Positions 1 to 6,706 of a stretch of 37,116 nt of DNA are shown here, piece after piece (the first letter of the stretch is position 1; each line of letters opens with the position of its first letter). A program made the position numbers and the translations under genes. The stretch comes from Acinetobacter gandensis (GTDB lineage Bacteria > Pseudomonadota > Gammaproteobacteria > Pseudomonadales > Moraxellaceae): assembly GCF_001678755.1 (NCBI RefSeq), contig NZ_LZDS01000015.1, positions 1 through 37,116 of the forward strand, written 5' to 3'. The notes below the pieces were generated by a model, which saw nothing but the letters and a program-made list of their open reading frames with translations, was not told where the DNA came from and searched no databases.

Positions 1-171
1 AAGAAACAAATCGGCAAGCAGCATACGGTAGGCATAGAAGGTAATAACTGTCGCCTTAGACACCGATTGCGACGAGCCGTTCGAAAGACCTGCTGCTTCT
101 CAAAGAAGTTTGATAACCACTTTAAGGTGTTTGATTTGGTATTCTTCTATGTCAATTATGGCTATGTCTGA
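1..171 (+). pseudogene. IS1-family transposase, C-terminal 56 residues (cut by window edge)
   Basis: Partial coding sequence without a start because the window begins inside it. The last 56 codons match the catalytic C-terminal part of IS1 InsB/InsAB' transposase, including the YGYV end. It may be complete outside the window; here it is simply partial rather than shown to be broken. Confidence 0.85.
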
Positions 172-198
172 TGTCAGCATACTTTTTAGAACACCACC
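1..198 (+). mobile_element. IS1-family element, 3' end only
   Basis: The window opens inside a transposase. Frame 1 reads to a TGA at 169-171 and gives an InsB-like C-terminus with the features HTVGIEGNNCRLRH, KTCCFSKK and FFYVNYGYV, which is the conserved end of IS1-family transposases. The sequence up to 198 ends in CACCACC, which read inward from the right end is GGTGGTG, the GGnnnTG type of IS1 terminus. The left part of the element lies outside the window, so the target duplication cannot be checked. The exact IS name is not determined. Confidence 0.85.
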
Positions 199-331
199 AA
201 TTTAATTATTATTGAAGCAGCTTTATACTTAGAAGCTAAGTGCAATAATCAGAAAATACTCCAATTTCTTACTAAAAATAAAATTTGCATGTAGTATCAA
301 GCTTGTTTTTGATAAAACTTGATGCTTTGTG

Positions 332-946
332 CTAAATCCTATTAATTTCATCACCTAAAAATTTTGTTATGAATATAGTGATAGATAAAATTTGAGTGAT
401 AACAAAAATAAAAAATGCATCGATGAATATCATGACAAATTTAGGTGTCGAAGCATCATTTAAGGCACCAACCGCATAATCTAAAACTTTTATTTCTATT
501 AAATAATTAACACCTGTACTAACAATTATCAATAGTAGTGATGTGATTGCTAGATATGCAAGCCCTCTAGTTAGCAATAATCTAATAGGAAATGTTCGCT
601 CAATCCCATTCAAATAACCTTTTAGGCGTTTATCATCAACACTATCAAGCTTACCTACTCGAGACTTATCTTCTTTATTATCTTCAAATTTATTTTCTTT
701 AGGTTGAATAGAAACTACTGCTGCTAAAGCAGCGATATAGAATCCAGGTAAAATTTGAAACAAACTTAAAATTTTATCAAAAGCTTTACTTTGAAAAAAA
801 ATAACTTGTTTATTAAAATCAAAAAACCAAAGATTAATCATTAAATACATTAAAGAAATAGATAAAGGTATAAGCCAATCTATTCTAAATTTGATGTTGG
901 TCGTTCCATCCTGCAACCATGAGATACCGAAATATGAGTTTTTCAT
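332..946 (-). CDS. Unknown four-helix membrane protein
   Basis: A 204-residue protein with four hydrophobic segments at roughly 24-44, 59-80, 125-150 and 170-195. A charged, Lys/Asp/Glu-rich loop (about 83-110) lies between the second and third. Its start codon overlaps the stop of the upstream gene by four bases (ATGA), so the two are translationally coupled. I do not recognise the family. A cytosolic protein paired with a small multi-span membrane protein is the layout of several abortive-infection or phage-exclusion pairs (for example RexA/RexB, KwaA/KwaB), but no diagnostic motif is visible, so that role is a guess. It lies between an IS1 end and a pdif-like site, in accessory DNA. Confidence 0.7.
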   Translation of the reverse strand: MKNSYFGISWLQDGTTNIKFRIDWLIPLSISLMYLMINLWFFDFNKQVIFFQSKAFDKILSLFQILPGFYIAALAAVVSIQPKENKFEDNKEDKSRVGKLDSVDDKRLKGYLNGIERTFPIRLLLTRGLAYLAITSLLLIIVSTGVNYLIEIKVLDYAVGALNDASTPKFVMIFIDAFFIFVITQILSITIFITKFLGDEINRI

Positions 947-2073
947 TCTAGTGTATCTAGTTCATCATCGCCCATATCATTTGAATCAAACTCAAGCTCC
1001 TCAATGCTATTAGGATTCAAAGCTCTTAGCTTTTTACAAAGATTATCATCATACATATTTTCTTCGGTAAGAATTTGTACTCTCTCAAAGCCATTTAACC
1101 AATGTTTTTTAGTTCCAAACGATTCCAAAGTTGAGGATTCAGGTCTGATTTCGATAGTTTTATTTCTCTTACCATCTTTCAGTACAAGCTTAAATACGGT
1201 AACAGATTCTTTAGCTTTGGCAGATCCGTAAAAATTAGACAACTTTCGAAGATTATCAATACAATCCTGAGCACCTTTCAATGTTTTCGTAATGATTGAA
1301 GGTTTAAATATGATTTGCTGTTTTGTAGCTGTAACAAAATCAGCTTCAGGAGCTATAGAAAACAAATTTTTATGCTCTAAAACCAATTCTACAAAGTTAC
1401 CACTAGATATTTTTTCTACGACATCTTCTTCAGGCACAGATTCGATCTGCGCCTCATATTCAATATAAAAAGGCGTATCGAGAGTAGATGGATAAATTTC
1501 ACGGAAGAATACGTTATTCTTATCTTCCATGCTTATTAACTTCAGTATACGTTTCAGAAGTAAACTAGCTTGTAATGCTGTTGTATTTTGCCCAGTTTCT
1601 AAATGAAATCGACCAAAATAAGCATCTTTTTTTCCAATGAATACAGCATGACACAACTTTTCATGACCTTCATTTTCTTCAAAGTTAAATGTTTTCCGAG
1701 ATCTATCTTTACTATTCTTATTAATGACTGGTAAAGCTTCTGTATCAGTACAGCTAAATAAAAGATCAATTACTATATTATTACTATCAATTGGATCTTC
1801 AATAAATCTCATACTTTCTAAAGCGTGAACAAAACGTTTTTTGTTTCTAGCCCATACTTTAGTGTGGTATTCATATTTTGAAATCAATTGAAAAATTTCA
1901 TAAGGAGTCCTTAACGTCACAGGATCTCCTATCAAATCACTATTTCTACGCCCATTCGTTTTAGATTTAAAACTTATATTATGAAATTCGATACAAATAT
2001 CTTGCTTAACTAATTTACTAGGAATCCCTATAAGCTTTTCTTTTGAATCAAGGTCAATATTTGTATCTTGCAT
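943..2073 (-). CDS. Unknown 376-residue protein, coupled to the membrane protein
   Basis: A soluble, acidic protein with no signal peptide and no membrane segment. It has an acidic tail (about 362-376, rich in D/E). A central part with GKKDAYFGRFHLETGQ and a following leucine-rich helix looks like a folded domain, but I cannot assign a family or catalytic residues. It is the first gene of a two-gene unit and ends inside the start of the membrane-protein gene (4-bp overlap). The upstream 170 bases are AT-rich with no clear operator. Together the pair behaves like a self-contained cargo module; a defence role is possible but unproven. Confidence 0.7.
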   Translation of the reverse strand: MQDTNIDLDSKEKLIGIPSKLVKQDICIEFHNISFKSKTNGRRNSDLIGDPVTLRTPYEIFQLISKYEYHTKVWARNKKRFVHALESMRFIEDPIDSNNIVIDLLFSCTDTEALPVINKNSKDRSRKTFNFEENEGHEKLCHAVFIGKKDAYFGRFHLETGQNTTALQASLLLKRILKLISMEDKNNVFFREIYPSTLDTPFYIEYEAQIESVPEEDVVEKISSGNFVELVLEHKNLFSIAPEADFVTATKQQIIFKPSIITKTLKGAQDCIDNLRKLSNFYGSAKAKESVTVFKLVLKDGKRNKTIEIRPESSTLESFGTKKHWLNGFERVQILTEENMYDDNLCKKLRALNPNSIEELEFDSNDMGDDELDTLE

Positions 2074-2246
2074 ATTTTTGTCATAATAAGTAATAAAAGA
2101 TTGTTCAAATATAAATTATTAACAACCTCAAGGGAATAGAGCGAAATTCATAAATAAAAATTAAAGTGAACATCAAAGATGCTAGCAAACAAAAAAACTG
2201 AATAGCCACCAATTTTCTAGCCATCATTTAGTTAGTTAAAATGGCT

Positions 2247-2274
2247 ATTTAACATAAAAACTCTTATGTGAATC
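2247..2274. other. pdif-like XerC/XerD recombination site
   Basis: Positions 2247-2257 read ATTTAACATAA, the canonical XerD half-site seen from this strand. A six-base spacer (2258-2263) follows, then TTATGTGAATC at 2264-2274, which matches typical plasmid XerC half-sites at about 8 of 11 positions. The 11-6-11 geometry is that of pdif sites, which are common on Acinetobacter plasmids and bound exchangeable gene modules. I found no second clear pdif in the window. The IS1202-family element begins exactly 5 bp beyond the XerC half. Confidence 0.65.
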
Positions 2275-2279
2275 AACCC

Positions 2280-3760
2280 TGTTACTCACCATTCAAAATG
2301 TCTATATTCTCACCAATAAAAATGTCTAGTTTATGATGGTTTAAACATCATGGACTGGATATGAAATATAGATGCTGATCACTATGTCTGACAAAGAAAT
2401 TCAACGTCTTGCTGTTCTGCAAGACGTTCGAGATCATCGTATTACACAAGTCCGTGCTGCTGAAATCCTTAATCTTTCAACCCGTCAAATTACCCGGTTA
2501 TTACAGAAGCTCAATCAAGATGGTGTTTCAGGTATGGCGCATGCCAGCCGTGGTCAACCTGGCCATCGTCGCCATGATGATTTATTAAAATCAAAATGTC
2601 TTTCCATTATTTCCGAACATCTGCTGGGATTTGGACCTACCTTGGCCCATGAGAAGCTCAGCAGCATATTTGACCTGAATATCCCGGTAGAAACGCTTCG
2701 GCGCTGGATGACTGCAAATGACCTCTGGATTCCGCGATCCAAGCGCCTTAAACGTCCATATCAGCCACGTTATAACCGTGATTGCTTCGGTGAGCTGATC
2801 CAGATTGATGGCTCATATCATGACTGGTTCGAAGGACGCGCTGCTAAGTGCTGTTTATTGGTGTATATCGATGATGCCACTGGAAAGCTGTTGCATCTGC
2901 GCTTCTGTGAGGCAGAAACGACCTTCGACTATATGCTTTCAACCCGAGCCTACATTGAACAATACGGTAAGCCTCTGGCCTTTTATAGCGATAAACATTC
3001 GGTCTTCCGAGTGAACCAGAAATCGAGCCAGGACAGCAAGATCACGCAATTTGGCCGGATTCTGAATGAGTTAAACATTGATATTATCTTTGCCAACTCA
3101 CCACAGGCTAAAGGTCGCGTAGAACGCGCGAATAGAACCCTTCAAGACCGTTTGATCAAGGAGATGCGTCTGGAAGGCATCAGTTCAATTGCCGAAGCCA
3201 ATGCCTGGTTACCCTGCTTTATTGAGCATTTCAACCAGAAGTTCGCCAAGTGTGCGCGAAATTCAAAGAACTTACATCGTCCGCTAACAGAGTCTGATGC
3301 TGAGCTGGAGGATATATTCACCTGGCAGGAACCGCGTAAGGTCACGAAGAACCTCACCATCACCTATGACAAGTGTATTTATCTGCTTGAACCGACAGAG
3401 CTGAATCATAAGCTTGTTGGGCAATACATTTCATTTCTGGAGTACCCGGATGGCACTGTGGCGATCATGCATGAAGGACGGAAGATCAACTATAGTGTCT
3501 TCAATAAACTGGCTGGACTACAGCAGAATGAAGTGGTTGAGAATAAAAGATTAGGCTCGGTTCTGGCGCATATCCAGCAACAGCATGAAGAGTTGGAAAA
3601 ACAAAATAAACGTTCCCGTCTCAAGAAAAGTATGCCGAGTCGTAAAGCTCAGAAAGCGGTTATTGAACAAAGAAATTTAAATCCTGTGCTTGACTCTTGC
3701 AGTTAAAAACAGGACATTTTAAATGGTTTATCGCATAGACATTTTAATTGGTGAATAACA
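2280..3760 (+). mobile_element. IS1202-family insertion sequence, complete
   Basis: The element is 1481 bp with terminal inverted repeats of about 26 bp: the left end starts TGTTACTCACCATTCAAAAT and the right end, read inward, starts TGTTATTCACCAATTAAAAT; both continue GTCTAT. It is flanked by a 5-bp direct repeat AACCC at 2275-2279 and 3761-3765, so it is intact and its insertion is still recognisable. It carries one full-length transposase. Members related to ISAjo2 are known to insert next to pdif/dif sites with a 5-bp duplication, and the same arrangement is seen here. Confidence 0.88.
2372..3706 (+). CDS. IS1202-family (ISNCY-type) transposase
   Basis: A 444-residue DDE transposase. Residues about 5-60 form a helix-turn-helix (TQVRAAEILNLSTRQITRLL). 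The catalytic core includes LIQIDGSYHDWF (first Asp), FYSDKHSVFR (second Asp) and NSPQAKGRVERANRTLQDR (Glu region), the typical ISNCY/IS1202 pattern. The C-terminus is basic and Gln/Lys-rich. It lies inside intact inverted repeats and shows no frameshift, so it is probably active. Base composition is less AT-rich than the neighbouring plasmid genes, as expected for a mobile insert. The first ATG is at 2372; a second in frame at 2384 is also possible. Confidence 0.92.
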   Translation: MLITMSDKEIQRLAVLQDVRDHRITQVRAAEILNLSTRQITRLLQKLNQDGVSGMAHASRGQPGHRRHDDLLKSKCLSIISEHLLGFGPTLAHEKLSSIFDLNIPVETLRRWMTANDLWIPRSKRLKRPYQPRYNRDCFGELIQIDGSYHDWFEGRAAKCCLLVYIDDATGKLLHLRFCEAETTFDYMLSTRAYIEQYGKPLAFYSDKHSVFRVNQKSSQDSKITQFGRILNELNIDIIFANSPQAKGRVERANRTLQDRLIKEMRLEGISSIAEANAWLPCFIEHFNQKFAKCARNSKNLHRPLTESDAELEDIFTWQEPRKVTKNLTITYDKCIYLLEPTELNHKLVGQYISFLEYPDGTVAIMHEGRKINYSVFNKLAGLQQNEVVENKRLGSVLAHIQQQHEELEKQNKRSRLKKSMPSRKAQKAVIEQRNLNPVLDSCS

Positions 3761-3766
3761 AACCCC

Positions 3767-3790
3767 TGTTAGAACCCATTTAAAGTGTCC
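3767..3790. repeat. Second IS1202-like left end (remnant)
   Basis: Immediately after the right-hand target duplication, 3767-3790 starts TGTTAGAACCCATTTAAAGT and continues GTCC. It aligns base for base with the left end of the complete IS (TGTTACTCACCATTCAAAAT then GTCT) at about 17 of 24 positions. Before the present IS inserted, this end would have stood 6 bp from the XerC half-site. It may be what is left of an older related IS. No transposase remnant is recognisable behind it. Confidence 0.4.
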
Positions 3791-3845
3791 AAGTAAGATA
3801 GGAATCTCTGTTCACTTCTCTATGAGATTTAGTGTCCATTAAAAT

Positions 3846-4049
3846 ATGGATACGCAGACTAAAAACCATTTTCGAAAAATGACACAGGTTGAGTCGTTTT
3901 ATACTCGTAATGAAAAAATAACACCTAATAAAATAATAGGATTTTTAAGATTACACTGTCCAGAAATACTCGCGTATGAACTATTTAAAGTTAATGATCA
4001 AACACTTAAACTCGAATCAATAAATAAATTTAACTTCAATAAAATATAA
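3846..4049 (+). CDS. Small orf of unknown function (doubtful)
   Basis: A 67-residue basic open frame between IS-related sequence and the HTH/membrane gene pair. No good ribosome-binding site precedes the ATG. The protein has no signal peptide, membrane helix or motif I recognise. It could be a real small gene, a fragment left by IS activity, or chance. Confidence 0.25.
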   Translation: MDTQTKNHFRKMTQVESFYTRNEKITPNKIIGFLRLHCPEILAYELFKVNDQTLKLESINKFNFNKI

Positions 4050-4066
4050 TAATAAACAGGATTCCT

Positions 4067-4291
4067 TTATGAAGAATCCTTTTTCTCTTTTATTTCTTCG
4101 GTGGTTTGTATCATCCAGTACATCAAAACAAAAAATGGAATAATTAGAACTAAAAGATAAAGAATACTAAAATTAAGAAAGTATCTGGCAAAAGATAAAG
4201 CTGTTAGTAAGACCAACAATCCGCATATCGTATAGACAATTTTATTGCGTTTACTAATTAACTCGACAATAGAAAGATCTTGATTTTTCAT
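4067..4291 (-). CDS. Small membrane protein, two helices
   Basis: A 74-residue protein starting at the Met of MKNQDLSIVEL. I chose this start because AAGGA lies 7 bases upstream; an earlier in-frame ATG at 4339 would overlap the preceding gene. Two hydrophobic segments (about residues 20-35 and 41-60) are joined by a short turn, and the C-terminus is charged (EEIKEKKDSS). It follows the HTH gene by 10 bases and probably shares its operator-controlled promoter. Function unknown; plasmid-encoded small inner-membrane proteins often act in exclusion or fine-tuning of transfer, which is only a suggestion here. Confidence 0.6.
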   Translation of the reverse strand: MKNQDLSIVELISKRNKIVYTICGLLVLLTALSFARYFLNFSILYLLVLIIPFFVLMYWMIQTTEEIKEKKDSS

Positions 4292-4301
4292 TCCATGATC
4301 C

Positions 4302-4688
4302 TTAGTAGCTTGAGCAATACTGCATTTCTCTATAACCATGAAGCATATTCACCAGAACCATTAATTGGTTAAGGTATGTGCAAGGTAATCCATTTAATTC
4401 AGGGAATTTTTCCCACATTAAATATTTATCTTTGTAAAGAAAGCTATTTCTCTTAAATTTTTCTTGGCCAGATAATTCAATTTTCATTTGTTCAAGCTGC
4501 TTAAAATGCTCAACCACATCGTCTGGAATCGGCATATTGAGCGCTACACTCTTACCATTCAACCAATATTGGATTGGTCGGACGTTAATAGATTCATTAA
4601 AGCCTATAGCTTTGAAATAATCCCTTACTGCTTCAGCGTTATAGAACCCCAATGATTCAACTAGCAGTTTAAAATCTGCATTTGTCAT
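4302..4688 (-). CDS. Putative HTH regulator (YdiL/Aca2-like)
   Basis: A 128-residue protein. The N-terminal 70 residues resemble the YdiL (DUF1870)/Aca2 type of helix-turn-helix protein: a helix beginning TNADFKLLVESLGF, then IQYWLNGKS and the pattern IPDDVVEHFKQLEQM. This corresponds to the WqxWExGk...vPddV arrangement of that group. The C-terminal half is unassigned. RBS AAGGA is upstream. Its promoter, on the minus strand, is TTGTTT-17 bp-TATAAT with the spacer filled by a site B inverted repeat (4727-4740), so the gene is very likely repressed through site B. It is one of two candidates for the protein that binds site B. Confidence in a DNA-binding role is moderate. Confidence 0.6.
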   Translation of the reverse strand: MTNADFKLLVESLGFYNAEAVRDYFKAIGFNESINVRPIQYWLNGKSVALNMPIPDDVVEHFKQLEQMKIELSGQEKFKRNSFLYKDKYLMWEKFPELNGLPCTYLNQLMVLVNMLHGYREMQYCSSY

Positions 4689-4718
4689 TATATACCGTCC
4701 TTAATCAGATTAAATTTG

Positions 4719-4747
4719 ATTATATAGTCCACAGGTGGACAAAACAA
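4719..4747 (-). promoter_or_regulatory. Promoter with site B operator upstream of the HTH gene
   Basis: On the minus strand: -35 TTGTTT (4742-4747), a 17-bp spacer and -10 TATAAT (4719-4724). The inverted repeat GTCCACAGGTGGAC (4727-4740) occupies the spacer. Start of translation is at 4688, giving a short leader. No site A accompanies this copy. Confidence 0.7.
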
Positions 4748-4840
4748 GCAATATCCAAAGTTTAACCTTCTATTAGTTTTAGTAGATCATGGACTGCCAA
4801 TGTTATTGTCTGGTCCATAATCTCTAAAACGTCTAATCCC

Positions 4841-5080
4841 GATGCTTGGACAATTGCTGCAAGCTGCAGCTATTATCCAGGCATCTATTCTACCTATCTA
4901 ATGCAGATCCATAGCAGACATATCAGAGCAAAGTGTCTACTTTGCGAACTGACGCAATCAGTTAAATTTTCCCTTCCCTGATTACCGTTGATTTTCAAGC
5001 GAGCTTTAAAAAGCTGTGCTTTTTAAATGGCGACCGCAGAAAATGAACTACTCCCATTTGATCCAGTAACGAGATATAAA
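4841..5080 (+). repeat. Three-copy structured element, copy 1
   Basis: Fills most of the gene-free stretch 4742-5114. Closely similar to 22486-22720 over the whole length and, in its central part, to the reverse complement of about 26581-26738. Features: an outer stem GATGC/GCATC (4841-4845, 4881-4885); a 7-bp stem GCAAAGT/ACTTTGC with a 4-base loop (4928-4945); a 10-bp stem TTTAAAAAGC/GCTTTTTAAA with loop TGT (5005-5027); then GGCGACC (5029-5035). No open frame of note. It may be a structured RNA or a protein-bound DNA element; function unknown. Confidence 0.65.
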
Positions 5081-5114
5081 AAAACATTCTTAATGGGTGT
5101 TTTCGTGGCCTAGA

Positions 5115-6404
5115 TTATCGGGATATATCTTTATTTTTATTTCTCTCTTGAGTTTTAATTTGTGGCTGCTGTACTGGCTGCTGTTTTGGAGCATTGGCAT
5201 CATAAGCCGTTAATTTTGGCTTATGAAATTTCTGATTTTGAATATCGGTATTGTGTTGAATCTGAAGCTTAGTTTTATCATTTTTGGTTAGAGCTTTTTC
5301 AGTTGTTTCTTTCAATTTACTCAAGCTTTGGGCTTCCCACTTCCCTTTATTTGCTAATGTTTGAACTCTTGCGCCTGTTGGCAGTCCAGTTTTAGGATCA
5401 ATTTCTTTAGTATTCACTTCGACTTTGTTAGACCCTTTATAGGTCAGGACAATATCATCATTCTTAATAATATTTTGTTCTTTCAAAGTACGTTCCAGAT
5501 CCTTCGCCCAGATTGTATTTTTTTCACCTTTACTATTTTCAATAGTGGCGTAGTAGCTGCTGTTATTTTTAGGATCATGCTTATAAGGTGCTGCGCCATG
5601 ATCCACTAATTTTCCAACGTGCATTTTTTTCTGATTAAGTTGTTCAACCGCAACTTCTATACTGGCTGTGCGCTGCTTTTCTGTGAAACCGTCTGCTTTC
5701 ATTTTTTTATCAAAAACTCTCAGTAAAGCTTTTTCCTGTTCTGACAGGTTATTAATTTTTTCCTTCCGTTCCTGTGCTGGATCTACTTTATCCTTCTCAT
5801 TTAAAGACATCTCTTTCTGGCGTTCATTACCCTTTTCAATAGTATTGTGAACTACCTCTTTACCTTGTTCTTTTTTCATATCATTGAGCAAGGCTAGATC
5901 AATATCACGAGGTTCATAGCCCTTTACTGTCATCCCCTTCATTGAAGCTTCAAGCCATACATTCCGTTTAAATTCTTCAGAGCCTTTAACCTGTATTGTT
6001 TCCCATTTTTTAGCTTTTGCTACCTCCACCATTGAAGCAGCAATATGCTTATCATCAATTGTGGTTTTTAAGGCTTTTCCAGAATCTTCAAAAGCTACTT
6101 TTTCAGGATTACCTTTAAAGTGATATTTGTCATCTACCACATAATATTTATTGAGCAATGCTTTAGGTATGCCTTCTTCACTAGATTCTTTACTGTCATC
6201 AGCTTTTAGCTTTTTGGTATCAGTTACCTTAGTTTCTTCAGGATCTTGATTAATACCTTTTGTGTTTTTTGAAATATCTTTATTTTCAGCTTTTTCAATC
6301 GAATTGACTTCAGCTTGATTCGTTTCTAACGTCTGGCCAAGTTTGGTATAGCCTGTTTGTTCTTTATTAAAACTAGGTTTATCGACCTTGTTTGATTCAG
6401 TCAT
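5115..6404 (-). CDS. LPD7-domain protein, conjugation-associated
   Basis: A 429-residue hydrophilic, Lys/Glu-rich protein. The start at 6404 (MTESNKVDK) has AAGGA 7 bases upstream; an earlier Met is less likely. From about residue 85 it carries a region like LPD7, the large polyvalent-protein-associated domain found at the C-terminus of many relaxases: YYVVDDKYHF, KVAFEDSGKAL, then WETIQVKGSEEFKRNVWLEA and KGYEPRDIDLAL. A second conserved region (about 260-370) has LVDHGAAPYKHD, SYYATIENSKGEKNTIWAKD and a basic tail, also known from relaxase C-termini. The relaxase of this plasmid is only 353 residues, so this may be its accessory domain supplied as a separate protein. It is the last gene of the transfer block, 10 bases after a lipoprotein gene. 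Confidence 0.72.
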   Translation of the reverse strand: MTESNKVDKPSFNKEQTGYTKLGQTLETNQAEVNSIEKAENKDISKNTKGINQDPEETKVTDTKKLKADDSKESSEEGIPKALLNKYYVVDDKYHFKGNPEKVAFEDSGKALKTTIDDKHIAASMVEVAKAKKWETIQVKGSEEFKRNVWLEASMKGMTVKGYEPRDIDLALLNDMKKEQGKEVVHNTIEKGNERQKEMSLNEKDKVDPAQERKEKINNLSEQEKALLRVFDKKMKADGFTEKQRTASIEVAVEQLNQKKMHVGKLVDHGAAPYKHDPKNNSSYYATIENSKGEKNTIWAKDLERTLKEQNIIKNDDIVLTYKGSNKVEVNTKEIDPKTGLPTGARVQTLANKGKWEAQSLSKLKETTEKALTKNDKTKLQIQHNTDIQNQKFHKPKLTAYDANAPKQQPVQQPQIKTQERNKNKDISR

Positions 6405-6414
6405 GATCAAGTCC

Positions 6415-6696
6415 TTATTGATTAGAAATATTTTGGCGACGTGCTGCTTCGTCAATAATCATTTTGGTTTGAATATATTTTTCTGTTAGAAGTGCGATTT
6501 GTCTTTCAGTTTCAGTGCTTAAATCTTTATTTTGCTGATATACAGCTATGCTTTGCATATAGTTTTTTACAGTGTCAGGCTGATTAACCGCTTTAGATGA
6601 AAAGCCATTATGACTGGTCACAGCTTTATTTGAAGTACAGCCCACAACTGAAAAAGATAGGGTAATGCTGATTAATGAAAGAGAGATTTTTTTCAT
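6415..6696 (-). CDS. Small lipoprotein of the transfer region
   Basis: A 93-residue protein starting MKKISLSLISITLSFSVVGC, a clear lipoprotein signal with lipobox VVGC (Cys 20). The mature part is short, polar and helical. The start at 6696 is chosen because it begins the signal sequence and has AGGA upstream (AAGGAAACTATC before the ATG); the frame also runs further upstream into virD4. It overlaps no other start and sits between virD4 and the LPD7 gene. Likely an outer- or inner-membrane-anchored transfer or exclusion lipoprotein; not more specifically identifiable. Confidence 0.7.
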   Translation of the reverse strand: MKKISLSLISITLSFSVVGCTSNKAVTSHNGFSSKAVNQPDTVKNYMQSIAVYQQNKDLSTETERQIALLTEKYIQTKMIIDEAARRQNISNQ

Positions 6697-6706
6697 GATA
6701 GTTTCC

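Noticed and set aside
1004..1231. 75-codon open frame on the + strand inside the 376-residue gene
   Set aside because: Antisense to a much longer frame, no ribosome site and no recognisable protein.
4841..5080. Structured element as a CRISPR-like array or IS end
   Set aside because: There are no short regularly spaced repeats with spacers, and no transposase or terminal repeats are attached; copies are single and scattered.
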